From an uncultured Gammaproteobacteria bacterium (GTDB taxonomy: Bacteria > Pseudomonadota > Gammaproteobacteria > GCA-001735895): a DNA stretch of 9,903 bases. Below the pieces are notes generated by a model. The model was not told where the DNA came from. It saw nothing but the letters and a program-made list of their open reading frames with translations, and ran no database searches. Below are positions 1 through 8,554 of this stretch, piece by piece (within the stretch, counting starts at the first letter, position 1; each line of letters opens with the position of its first letter). The position numbers were made by a program, and so were the translations under genes. Where the stretch lies: assembly GCA_937980285.1 (NCBI GenBank), contig CALJQI010000218.1:1-9903 (forward strand). Reading direction: 5' to 3'.

Positions 1-429
1 ACCCTCGACGACCGTAGCGGGCGCGTCGACGTGCGCGTGGTGCCCGACCTGCTGGCGCAAATCGAACCCATCCTGCAAAAGGACCTGGTCTGGGTGGTCG
101 ACGGCGGCATCGCCTACGACGATTTCAACAACGGCATCAAGCTGCGCGCATCGCAGGTGCAGTTGATGGACGATTTTCGCGCCGACAATGCGCGCGCGCT
201 GCACATCACGCTGAACGGGCACGCCGGCGATGAACTTGATGACATCATCGCAGTGCTCGAGGGCTACAAATCGTCGAACGCGATGCCGGTGGTGTTTCAC
301 ATGTGCCGCGACGATTACCAGTATCAGCTGCGCACCAACGGCAGTTGGTCATTGAAACCCGATGAAAACTGCCTGCTCGCCCTGCAGCGCTGCCTCGATC
401 CCTCCGAGTTTTACTTCGAGTACCAGTAA
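1..429 (+). CDS. dnaE: DNA polymerase III subunit alpha, C-terminal fragment (5' end outside window)
   Basis: Frame 1 is open from the first base to TAA at 427-429, giving 142 residues with no start inside the window; an internal GTG at 31 is not the real start. The visible part matches the end of the replicative polymerase catalytic subunit. The opening TLDDRSGRVDV and the later YDDFNNGIKLRA are the OB-fold signature (family pattern LDDRSG...v.l......G..s.DDf.gg.r.ra). The remaining ~70 residues correspond to the C-terminal domain that contacts the tau subunit, with the family's W.L.P...LL.L motif seen as WSLKPDENCLLAL and an aromatic end FYFEYQ. The polymerase active site lies upstream, out of view. 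The identification rests on the OB fold and tail only, so a DnaE paralogue cannot be fully excluded. The usual gammaproteobacterial downstream neighbour accA is absent. Confidence 0.85.
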   Translation, partial: TLDDRSGRVDVRVVPDLLAQIEPILQKDLVWVVDGGIAYDDFNNGIKLRASQVQLMDDFRADNARALHITLNGHAGDELDDIIAVLEGYKSSNAMPVVFHMCRDDYQYQLRTNGSWSLKPDENCLLALQRCLDPSEFYFEYQ

Positions 430-431
430 TT

Positions 432-471
432 CGGGCTATAGCCGCGTGATTGACCCGAAAATGATAGCCCG
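432..471. repeat. 8-bp perfect inverted repeat between dnaE and the cyclotransferase gene
   Basis: CGGGCTAT (432-439) is the exact reverse complement of ATAGCCCG (464-471), with a 24-base loop. The left arm lies within a perfect 10-bp palindrome GGCTATAGCC (434-443). A competing 6-bp pairing joins TTCGGG (430-435) to CCCGAA (454-459). There is no T-run after the right arm, so it does not look like an intrinsic terminator. The right arm lies between the proposed -35 and -10 boxes, so an operator role is possible; that is inference. Confidence 0.45.
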
Positions 472-478
472 GTATGGT
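450..478 (+). promoter_or_regulatory. putative sigma70 promoter for the cyclotransferase gene
   Basis: TTGACC (450-455, 5 of 6 to the -35 consensus) and TATGGT (473-478, 4 of 6 to the -10 consensus) are separated by exactly 17 bases and sit 29 bases before the ATG at 508. It is the only good pair I see in the 78-base gap after dnaE. The gene could also be read through from dnaE. Confidence 0.45.
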
Positions 479-507
479 GCCGGCGTTTATCAACGCTGTG
501 GTCAACC

Positions 508-1176
508 ATGCTTCGATATATTGCCTGGCGGTTGCTGTTCGAAATCTGCAATGTACGACGATTGTTCGGTCACGGGCGCGAACGGGTGCAATACCTGGCT
601 TTCGGTGCCAACCTGAGCGATGCGGTCATGAACGAGCGGCGCATTCGGCCGTTTGCAATGAAGCCTTTCACGCTCAGGAACCACGGCCTGCGATTCGATC
701 ACCCGGCGCCGTGGACCGGCTGTGCCTACGCCTCGGCAGAAACCGCTGACGGAGAGTCGGTGCACGGATTTCTATACACCCTGTCCGCCAGGGATGCCGC
801 GCGCATGGATTTCTACGAGGCGGTGCCGGTGATCAACCGCTACCGGCGTACCTGGGCCGAACAGGATGGCGAGCGGGTCTACTTTTATCAAACCAACCGT
901 TCGACACCCGACCTGCGTCCGACCGAGGAATACCTGGGTTACATCGTCAAGGGGCTCGAGTCGCATCCCGGCGCCAGCGACGAGTACCGCCGGTGGATGG
1001 CGGCGACGCCGACCGCCGCACCGGGCAAATTCGTCTCCTCTTACCTGTGGAATCAGCCCGAAGGTCGCAATGGCGCCATACGCGCCCTGATCGATCTGTA
1101 TCAGCGCGTCGTGCTGTTTGTTTTTCTGAAAGTCCTCTACCGCTACTCGCTGACCGCGATTTTCATTCGTACTTGA
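508..1176 (+). CDS. gamma-glutamylcyclotransferase-fold protein with hydrophobic termini
   Basis: 222 residues. YLAFGANLS (29-37) is the substrate-loop signature of the GGCT/AIG2 fold (usually YFAYGSNL). G87-F88-L89-Y90 and RMDFYEAV (99-106) match the family's G.ly.l and LD..Eg segments, making E104 the candidate catalytic acid. EYLGYIVKGLE...DEYRRWM is the conserved Y...i..G....lP..Y helix. Known family members cleave gamma-glutamyl amino acids or peptides to 5-oxoproline; the substrate here is unknown. Two features are unusual: about 27 residues (MLRYIAWRLLF...) before the fold begins, and a hydrophobic/amphipathic tail at roughly 193-221 (LYQRVVLFVFLKVLY), suggesting membrane association. 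There is no strong ribosome site before ATG 508. A GTG at residue 27 (position 586) would start right at the fold, so the N-terminus is uncertain. The gene is convergent with yciK. Confidence 0.72.
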   Translation: MLRYIAWRLLFEICNVRRLFGHGRERVQYLAFGANLSDAVMNERRIRPFAMKPFTLRNHGLRFDHPAPWTGCAYASAETADGESVHGFLYTLSARDAARMDFYEAVPVINRYRRTWAEQDGERVYFYQTNRSTPDLRPTEEYLGYIVKGLESHPGASDEYRRWMAATPTAAPGKFVSSYLWNQPEGRNGAIRALIDLYQRVVLFVFLKVLYRYSLTAIFIRT

Positions 1177-1225
1177 ATCAGGGCGGCGATCTATGCCTGT
1201 CCGCTATTGCGCTCGGCGATTGCGA

Positions 1226-1963
1226 CTACGGGGTGAAGATTTCGCCGTTTTCCGATGACTCCACGCTCATCAGGTAGAGGAAGGTGTCGACATGGTCCCG
1301 CGGCAGGGGCAGGTCGTCGTTTTCGTCGGCGGCGGGGTAGGCGCGCAGCTGCAGGCCGGTGCGGGTTTTGCCGGGATTGAAACAGTTCACGCGCAAGTTG
1401 CTGCCGGAGTATTCTTGCGCCAGCAATTGCGCCATGGATACTAATCCCTGCTTGCTGACCTGGTAGGCGTCCCAGTAAGCGCCCTGCTTGTCGTCGACCA
1501 TGAACACAACCGAAGCGCTATCCGATCGAGCCAGTAGCGGCAGGCATGAGCGGGTCAGCAGGTAGGGCGCGTGCAGGTTGACCTGGTGCACCTGGTACCA
1601 GGTCTCGGCGTCGCTTTGCGCAAACAGCGTCGGTGCTCCCAGGCTCGCGGCGCAGTGGATCAAGCCATCGAGACGGCCCAGTTGCGATTCGATATTGTTT
1701 GCCAGCTCCTGGTAGTCGTGCTCGGTAGCACCTTCCAGGTTCATCGGGTAAATCGCCGGGGTGGGGTAGCCGGCCTGCTCGATTTCGTCGTACAGTCCTT
1801 CCACCATGCGCAGGTTGCGCGCCAGCAAAATCACCGTCGCGCCGTGCTGCGCCAGCGCCAGCGAGACAGCCTTGCCGAAGCCGCCGGTAGCGCCGGTCAC
1901 CAGGATCGTTCTGCCCTCGAGCAGGTTGTCGGCTGGTTCGAAGCCTTCAGGTAAGCGCGTCAT
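1226..1963 (-). CDS. yciK: YciK-type short-chain dehydrogenase/reductase
   Basis: 245 residues from ATG at 1963. I chose this start over the upstream in-frame ATG at 2029 because GAGG (1969-1972) lies 5 bases before it and the longer form would run 67 bases into the preceding gene. It is a Rossmann-fold SDR: cofactor loop TGATGGFG (residues 23-30), LARN after the second strand, conserved N129, and the Y167-QVS-K171 active-site pair. NPGKTRTG near residue 200 matches the YciK family NPG.TRT motif. The usual catalytic serine about 13 residues before the tyrosine is not there: the segment reads VVFMVDDKQGAYWDAY where E. coli YciK has a run of serines. The NNAG motif is also altered to HCAA. The physiological substrate of YciK is not established. 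It is the last gene of the minus-strand operon, two bases after mupP, as in Pseudomonas. The C-terminus (GEIFTP) looks slightly shorter than that of E. coli YciK. Confidence 0.82.
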   Translation of the reverse strand: MTRLPEGFEPADNLLEGRTILVTGATGGFGKAVSLALAQHGATVILLARNLRMVEGLYDEIEQAGYPTPAIYPMNLEGATEHDYQELANNIESQLGRLDGLIHCAASLGAPTLFAQSDAETWYQVHQVNLHAPYLLTRSCLPLLARSDSASVVFMVDDKQGAYWDAYQVSKQGLVSMAQLLAQEYSGSNLRVNCFNPGKTRTGLQLRAYPAADENDDLPLPRDHVDTFLYLMSVESSENGEIFTP

Positions 1964-1965
1964 TT

Positions 1966-2622
1966 CTACCTCATCAATGCGTGTTGCAACAGGTCGGTGG
2001 GGCTGTCGATTATGCCGTCCGCGTTCCATCCCTCGATAGCGCCGGCATCTTCGATGTAGCCGTAGGCCGCCACCAGGGTTTTCATATTAGCCGCTTTGCC
2101 GGCGATGATATCGCGTTCGTCGTCGCCGACGTAAATGCAGTCGGCGCAGGCAATGCCGAGGCGTTCGGCGGCAACCTGTAACGGCTGCGGATGTGGCTTG
2201 CGGTTTTCCAGCGTATCGCCACCGATAACGACTGCGCAGCGTTGCGCCAGCCGCAGTTGCTCGAGCAGCGGATGGGTCAGCCATTCGGGCTTATTGGTGA
2301 CGATGCCCCAGGGCATAGCACGATTCTCGATTTCGGCGAGGATGTCTTCATAACCGTCGAATAACCTCGAGTTCTCGGCGACAATGGCCCGGTAATGCTG
2401 CAGGAATCGCTGTCTCAGCGGTTCGATTTCGGCCTCCGGCACCTTGCCTTCGAAACCCAGCCGGGTCAAAACCAGGCCGCCCTGCGAAACGTAAGGGCGA
2501 AGGGATTCCAGCGGGATGGGGTCCAGATCTTCCTCGATCAGCAGGTTGTTGAGCGCCCCGCCCATGTCTGGCGCGGTATCGATCAGGGTGCCGTCGAGAT
2601 CGAACAGAACTGCCTTAATCAT
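1966..2622 (-). CDS. mupP: HAD-IA phosphatase, probable MurNAc-6-phosphate phosphatase (MupP), alternatively phosphoglycolate phosphatase
   Basis: 218 residues, a complete HAD hydrolase of subfamily IA. Motif I is FDLDGTL with nucleophile D8 and acid/base D10. Motif II is T109 in VTNKP, motif III is K142 in RKPHP, and motif IV is GDDERD (166-171). An alpha-helical cap lies between about residues 15 and 85. Such proteins are often labelled Gph (2-phosphoglycolate phosphatase). From memory, the wording SRLFDG, VTNKP, VGDD.RDI.aG and YGYI...W.AD fits the Pseudomonas MupP protein. MupP dephosphorylates MurNAc-6-phosphate so that AmgK and MurU can recycle cell-wall muramic acid. The ubiG-mupP-yciK order is the same as in Pseudomonas. 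The start overlaps the ubiG end by 8 bases with no ribosome site, indicating translational coupling. Activity cannot be settled from sequence alone, hence the double naming. Confidence 0.8.
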   Translation of the reverse strand: MIKAVLFDLDGTLIDTAPDMGGALNNLLIEEDLDPIPLESLRPYVSQGGLVLTRLGFEGKVPEAEIEPLRQRFLQHYRAIVAENSRLFDGYEDILAEIENRAMPWGIVTNKPEWLTHPLLEQLRLAQRCAVVIGGDTLENRKPHPQPLQVAAERLGIACADCIYVGDDERDIIAGKAANMKTLVAAYGYIEDAGAIEGWNADGIIDSPTDLLQHALMR

Positions 2623-3325
2623 CGAAGCGAGCGGACATCAGGTAGTTGACGTCGATATCCCTGCCGAGCGAATAATTTTTTGTCAGCGGGTTGTAGCTCA
2701 TGCCGGTGGTATCGCACAGGCGCAGGCCGTTGGCGCGCAGTACCGAGGCCATTTCCGAGGGTTTGATGAACTTTTTGTATTCGTGGGTTCCGCGCGGCAG
2801 CATCCGCAGGATGTATTCGGCGCCCAGTATCGCCAGCGCAAACGATTTTGGATTGCGGTTCAGGGTCGACAGGATCAGCATTCCGTCCGGCTTCAGCAGG
2901 CGGCTGGCCGATTCGATGATCGAGGCCGGGTCGGGCACGTGCTCGAGCATCTCCAGGCAGGTAACGATATCGAATCCCGCGGCGTTGTCTTCGGCGAAGG
3001 CCTCGACGGTTGTCAGGCGGTAATCGATGTCCAGCCCGGATTCATGCAGATGCAGCTTCGCTACCTGCAGCGACAGGTCGGCCATGTCGATGCCGGTGAC
3101 CCGTGCGCCTTTGTGCGCCAGCGCCTCAGCCAGTATGCCGCCGCCGCAGCCGACGTCGAGGATTTTTTTGCCGGCGATTGCCGAGGCCTGCTTTTCGATA
3201 TAGTCGACCCGCAGCGGATTGATATCGTGCAGCGGTTTGAACTCGCTTTCGCGATCCCACCAGCGGCTCGCGATCGATTGAAATTTTTCAATTTCCGCGG
3301 CGTCGACATTTGCTTCTACTGACAT
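2615..3325 (-). CDS. ubiG: ubiquinone biosynthesis O-methyltransferase UbiG
   Basis: 236 residues, the usual length for UbiG. It is a class I SAM-dependent methyltransferase that carries out both O-methylations of the ubiquinone ring (EC 2.1.1.64 and 2.1.1.222). Seen in the sequence: the N-terminal family signature FQSIASRWWDRESEFKPLH (15-33), the SAM-binding glycine loop ILDVGCGGG (55-63), acidic GIDMA closing the second strand, LEMLEHVPDP (motif II/post) and the UbiG-specific C-terminal YNPLTKNYSLGRDIDVNYL. The start ATG 3325 has a weak AAAGAG a few bases upstream and lies three bases after the stop of the amidohydrolase gene, so the two genes are cotranscribed. The product S-adenosylhomocysteine is a possible substrate of that upstream enzyme. 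Confidence 0.97.
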   Translation of the reverse strand: MSVEANVDAAEIEKFQSIASRWWDRESEFKPLHDINPLRVDYIEKQASAIAGKKILDVGCGGGILAEALAHKGARVTGIDMADLSLQVAKLHLHESGLDIDYRLTTVEAFAEDNAAGFDIVTCLEMLEHVPDPASIIESASRLLKPDGMLILSTLNRNPKSFALAILGAEYILRMLPRGTHEYKKFIKPSEMASVLRANGLRLCDTTGMSYNPLTKNYSLGRDIDVNYLMSARFDD

Positions 3326-3328
3326 ATT

Positions 3329-4648
3329 CTAGCTCTTTATTTTTTGCGCCCAGGCGGCGGCTTTGGCAATGATCTCGGCGCTGTCCAGTCGACAGAATTC
3401 GAAATCCTTCAGTTGCGCGACGCCGTCGATCCAGACGTGCGATACCTGTCTGCTGGAAGCCGCGTAGGCAACTTGCGCAACCGGGTCATACAGCGGTTGC
3501 GTGTTCAGGCTGTTGAGATCGAGCGCGATCAGGTCGGCGTGCTTGCCGACTTCGATGCTGCCGATGCGGTCCGCCATGCCGAGCGCGCGGGCACCGTTGA
3601 TGGTCGCCATCTCGATCGCCTGGCGCGCATCGCATGCGCTGGCGTTTCCGCTGCTGCCCTTGGCCAGAAGCGCGGCGGTGCGCATTTCGCCGAGCAGGTC
3701 TAGATCGTTGTTGCTGGCGGCGCCGTCGGTGCCGAGGCAGATGTTGACTCCCTGCTCGAGCAGGTCCGCTACCGGGCAGATGCCGCTGCCGAGCTTCAGA
3801 TTGGACTCGGGGCAGTGCGCGACGTTAACGCCAGCCTCGGCGATGCGCTCTATTTCGAATTCGTCGAGTTCGGTCATATGCACCGCGATCAGGTTCGGAT
3901 TCAGCAGATCCAGCTGATCCAGTCGTTGCAGAGGCCGCTGCCCGGTTTTCTGCTGCGCCTCGGCAACTTCATGGGCGGTTTCATGCACGTGCATATGCAC
4001 CGGCACATCGAGTTCGCTGCTATACATGGCGATTTGCCGCAGCGGTTGGTCCGACACCGTATAGGGCGCATGCGGCGCGAAAGCGCTGCTGACCAGGCTT
4101 AGCTCGCGAATTTCATCGTGCACCGCCAGCGCCTTGTGCAGGTACTCGTCGGCGTCTTTTGCCCATGCGCTCGGAAAATCGAGCACGATCAGGCCGATTA
4201 CGCTGCGCATGCCGATCTCCTGCGCGCAGCGCGCGGCTTCGTCCGGGAAGTAAAACATGTCGCTCAGGCAGGTGGTGCCCGAACGAATCATTTCGGCGGC
4301 GGCGAGACGAAAGCCGTCGGCGATGAAGGAGGGATCGACCCAGCGCGCCTCGGCCGGCCAGATGTGCTCGGTTAGCCATTGCATCAGCGGAAGGTCGTCG
4401 GCCATGCCGCGGAAAAGGCTCATCGGCGCGTGGGTGTGGCTATTGACCATCCCGGGCATCAGCGCGCAGCCCGGCAGGCGAACGATTTCGGCGCTTTGGT
4501 AGCAGTCGAGCTCGGCGATTTCATCGTTGGCGATCAGCGTCTGGATGCGGTTGTCTTCGAGCACCACGGCGAAATCGCGCAGGACTTCGAAGTCCGAATT
4601 CACGGTAATGGTCCAGTCGGCCTGGATGATTTGGTAACGATGCTGCAT
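3329..4648 (-). CDS. mtaD: 5'-methylthioadenosine / S-adenosylhomocysteine deaminase (TRZ/ATZ amidohydrolase)
   Basis: 439 residues, full length for the amidohydrolase superfamily. The metal centre is complete: H71 and H73 in NSHTHAPM, H220 in HMHVHE with catalytic E223, and D308 in GTDGAASNN. HCPESNLKLGSG (278-289) is the conserved family block. The enzyme deaminates adenine nucleosides in the cytoplasm. In the same gene position P. aeruginosa has PA3170, known as a 5'-methylthioadenosine deaminase that feeds a methylthioinosine salvage route. SAH deamination is an alternative. Start ATG 4648 has AAGG seven bases upstream. It is the first gene of the minus-strand operon with ubiG, mupP and yciK, and diverges from gyrA. 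Automatic annotation may call it a chlorohydrolase (TrzN/AtzA); gene context favours nucleoside deamination. Confidence 0.88.
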   Translation of the reverse strand: MQHRYQIIQADWTITVNSDFEVLRDFAVVLEDNRIQTLIANDEIAELDCYQSAEIVRLPGCALMPGMVNSHTHAPMSLFRGMADDLPLMQWLTEHIWPAEARWVDPSFIADGFRLAAAEMIRSGTTCLSDMFYFPDEAARCAQEIGMRSVIGLIVLDFPSAWAKDADEYLHKALAVHDEIRELSLVSSAFAPHAPYTVSDQPLRQIAMYSSELDVPVHMHVHETAHEVAEAQQKTGQRPLQRLDQLDLLNPNLIAVHMTELDEFEIERIAEAGVNVAHCPESNLKLGSGICPVADLLEQGVNICLGTDGAASNNDLDLLGEMRTAALLAKGSSGNASACDARQAIEMATINGARALGMADRIGSIEVGKHADLIALDLNSLNTQPLYDPVAQVAYAASSRQVSHVWIDGVAQLKDFEFCRLDSAEIIAKAAAWAQKIKS

Positions 4649-4680
4649 AGCCGAACCTTACAAGATTTGAGCACGACTTA

Positions 4681-4756
4681 AAACGGATATCGCAGCATTC
4701 ATTACGGGTCCGTGACGATTTTTTTCGTTTATCGAATAAAACCCGTAAATCCGTTT
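4681..4756. repeat. nested perfect inverted repeats in the mtaD-gyrA divergent region
   Basis: Outer arms AAACGGAT (4681-4688) and ATCCGTTT (4749-4756) are exact reverse complements. Inner arms TTACGGGT (4702-4709) and ACCCGTAA (4741-4748) are too. The right-hand arms abut directly, while the left-hand arms are separated by 13 bases. Folded, this gives a 16-bp stem with a 13-base bulge on one side and a 31-base AT-rich loop containing TTTATCGAATAAA (4728-4740). The four arms share an ACGGRT/AYCCGT core. It could be an RNA structure in the mtaD leader, or clustered protein-binding half sites. Nothing in the sequence decides between these. Confidence 0.55.
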
Positions 4757-4788
4757 ATTTTCGCGCAGGAGAGGCGATCTAAACGGTA

Positions 4789-4816
4789 GTCCTGACCCCG
4801 TGGTCTGTGATAAAAT
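4789..4816 (+). promoter_or_regulatory. putative extended -10 promoter for gyrA
   Basis: TGATAAAAT (4808-4816) is a TGn extended -10 element with hexamer TAAAAT (5 of 6). A -35 match is poor (GTCCTG at 4789-4794, 16-base spacer), as is common for extended -10 promoters. It lies about 60 bases before the gyrA ATG, leaving a short leader. No comparable promoter could be identified on the minus strand for mtaD. Confidence 0.5.
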
Positions 4817-4875
4817 CCCGCAGATCGAAAATGAATCATTCCTGCGTCATTTCTTACCGTTGAGTTTCTAGTTTT

Positions 4876-7449
<2,574 letters not shown>

Positions 7450-7454
7450 CGTGC

Positions 7455-8549
7455 ATGGCTGACGACGCCCTCGACAAGCTGCGCGATAAAATCGACGCCA
7501 TCGATGAGCAGTTACTCGAGCTGTTCAATCAACGTGCGAGCTGTGCGGTCGAGGTCGCCGAGGTTAAGCGCGAATTCAGCGACGGGGCAGACGACAGCAT
7601 CGATTTTTTCCGACCCGATCGTGAAGCCCAGGTCATCCAGCGGATTAAATCGCTGAACCAGGGGCCCCTGAGTAACGACGAGGTGGGACGCCTGATTCGC
7701 GAAGTGATGTCTGCCTGCCTGGCGCTGGAGCAGCCGCTGAGAATTGCCTATCTCGGTCCCGAAGGCACGTTTACCCAAAGCGCTGCCCTCAAGCACTTCG
7801 GACATTCCGTTTCGACCATACCGATGAGCAGCATCCCGGATGTGTTCAGCTCGGTGGAGTCGGGACATGCCGACTACGGGCTGGTGCCAGTGGAGAATTC
7901 TACCGAGGGCGTCATCAGTCATACCCTCGACATGTTTATCGATTCCGGGCTCAAGGTTTGCGGTGAGGTCGAAATTCGCGTTCACCACCACCTGGCGTCG
8001 AAGTCGCAGGATGTCGCGAGTATCAAGCACATCTATTCCCACCAGCAATCCTTCGCCCAGTGCCGGCGCTGGCTCGACCAGAACATGCCGGGTATCGAAC
8101 GCATCCCGGTCAGCAGCAATGCCGAAGCCGCGCGCCTTGCTAGTATCGAGGACGACGCGGCGGCAATTTGCGGATTACCGGCGGTGGAGATTTTCGAATT
8201 GAAAATCTGTTTCGAAAATATCGAGGACCTGTCCGATAACACCACGCGTTTCGTCATTATCGGCCAGCAGGATGTCGGTCCCAGCGGCAACGACAAGACC
8301 TCGCTGCTGATATCAACGCGCAACATACCAGGCGCCTTGCTGGGATTGTTACAGCCGCTGGCGGATCACGGTATCAGCATGAACAAGATCGAATCACGTC
8401 CGTCGCAGGGCGGTAAATGGGCCTATGTTTTCTTCGTCGATATCGACGGGCATCAGCAGGATCCCGATGTCGTCAAGGCGTTAAACGAGCTGAAACACCA
8501 GGCCGCGTTGTTTAAAATACTGGGTTCTTATCCTAAAGCCTCACTCTGA
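7455..8549 (+). CDS. pheA: bifunctional chorismate mutase / prephenate dehydratase (P-protein)
   Basis: 364 residues, normal P-protein length. The N-terminal AroQ chorismate mutase (about 5-90: LDKLRDKIDAIDEQLLELFNQR) converts chorismate to prephenate. The prephenate dehydratase domain (about 94-270) has YLGPEGTFTQ, VPVENSTEGV and the catalytic TRF at 264-266, and makes phenylpyruvate. A C-terminal ACT domain (about 280-360) carries the ESRP motif at 313-316, the phenylalanine-binding signature, so feedback inhibition by Phe is expected. ATG 7455 starts five bases after the gyrA stop with no clear ribosome site, so translation is probably coupled to gyrA; no promoter is recognisable in the gap. 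Followed by hisC and tyrA, forming an aromatic amino acid cluster. Confidence 0.96.
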   Translation: MADDALDKLRDKIDAIDEQLLELFNQRASCAVEVAEVKREFSDGADDSIDFFRPDREAQVIQRIKSLNQGPLSNDEVGRLIREVMSACLALEQPLRIAYLGPEGTFTQSAALKHFGHSVSTIPMSSIPDVFSSVESGHADYGLVPVENSTEGVISHTLDMFIDSGLKVCGEVEIRVHHHLASKSQDVASIKHIYSHQQSFAQCRRWLDQNMPGIERIPVSSNAEAARLASIEDDAAAICGLPAVEIFELKICFENIEDLSDNTTRFVIIGQQDVGPSGNDKTSLLISTRNIPGALLGLLQPLADHGISMNKIESRPSQGGKWAYVFFVDIDGHQQDPDVVKALNELKHQAALFKILGSYPKASL

Positions 8550-8554
8550 AACTT

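Noticed and set aside
430..471. Intrinsic terminator after dnaE
   Set aside because: Inverted repeats exist, but the loop is long and no T-run follows either right arm.
1177..1225. Bidirectional terminator between the convergent cyclotransferase and yciK genes
   Set aside because: Only a direct GGCGAT repeat is present; no stable stem with a T-run on either strand.
1964..2029. Longer YciK form starting at ATG 2029
   Set aside because: The extra 22 residues would overlap mupP and do not resemble the family; GAGG at 1969-1972 supports ATG 1963.
2516..3322. 268-codon open frame on the plus strand opposite ubiG
   Set aside because: It mirrors ubiG almost end to end, shows no family motif, and crosses into mupP on the other strand; a codon-bias shadow.
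4649..4790. Minus-strand promoter for the mtaD operon
   Set aside because: A promoter must exist, but no -35/-10 pair with acceptable spacing stood out, so none is annotated.
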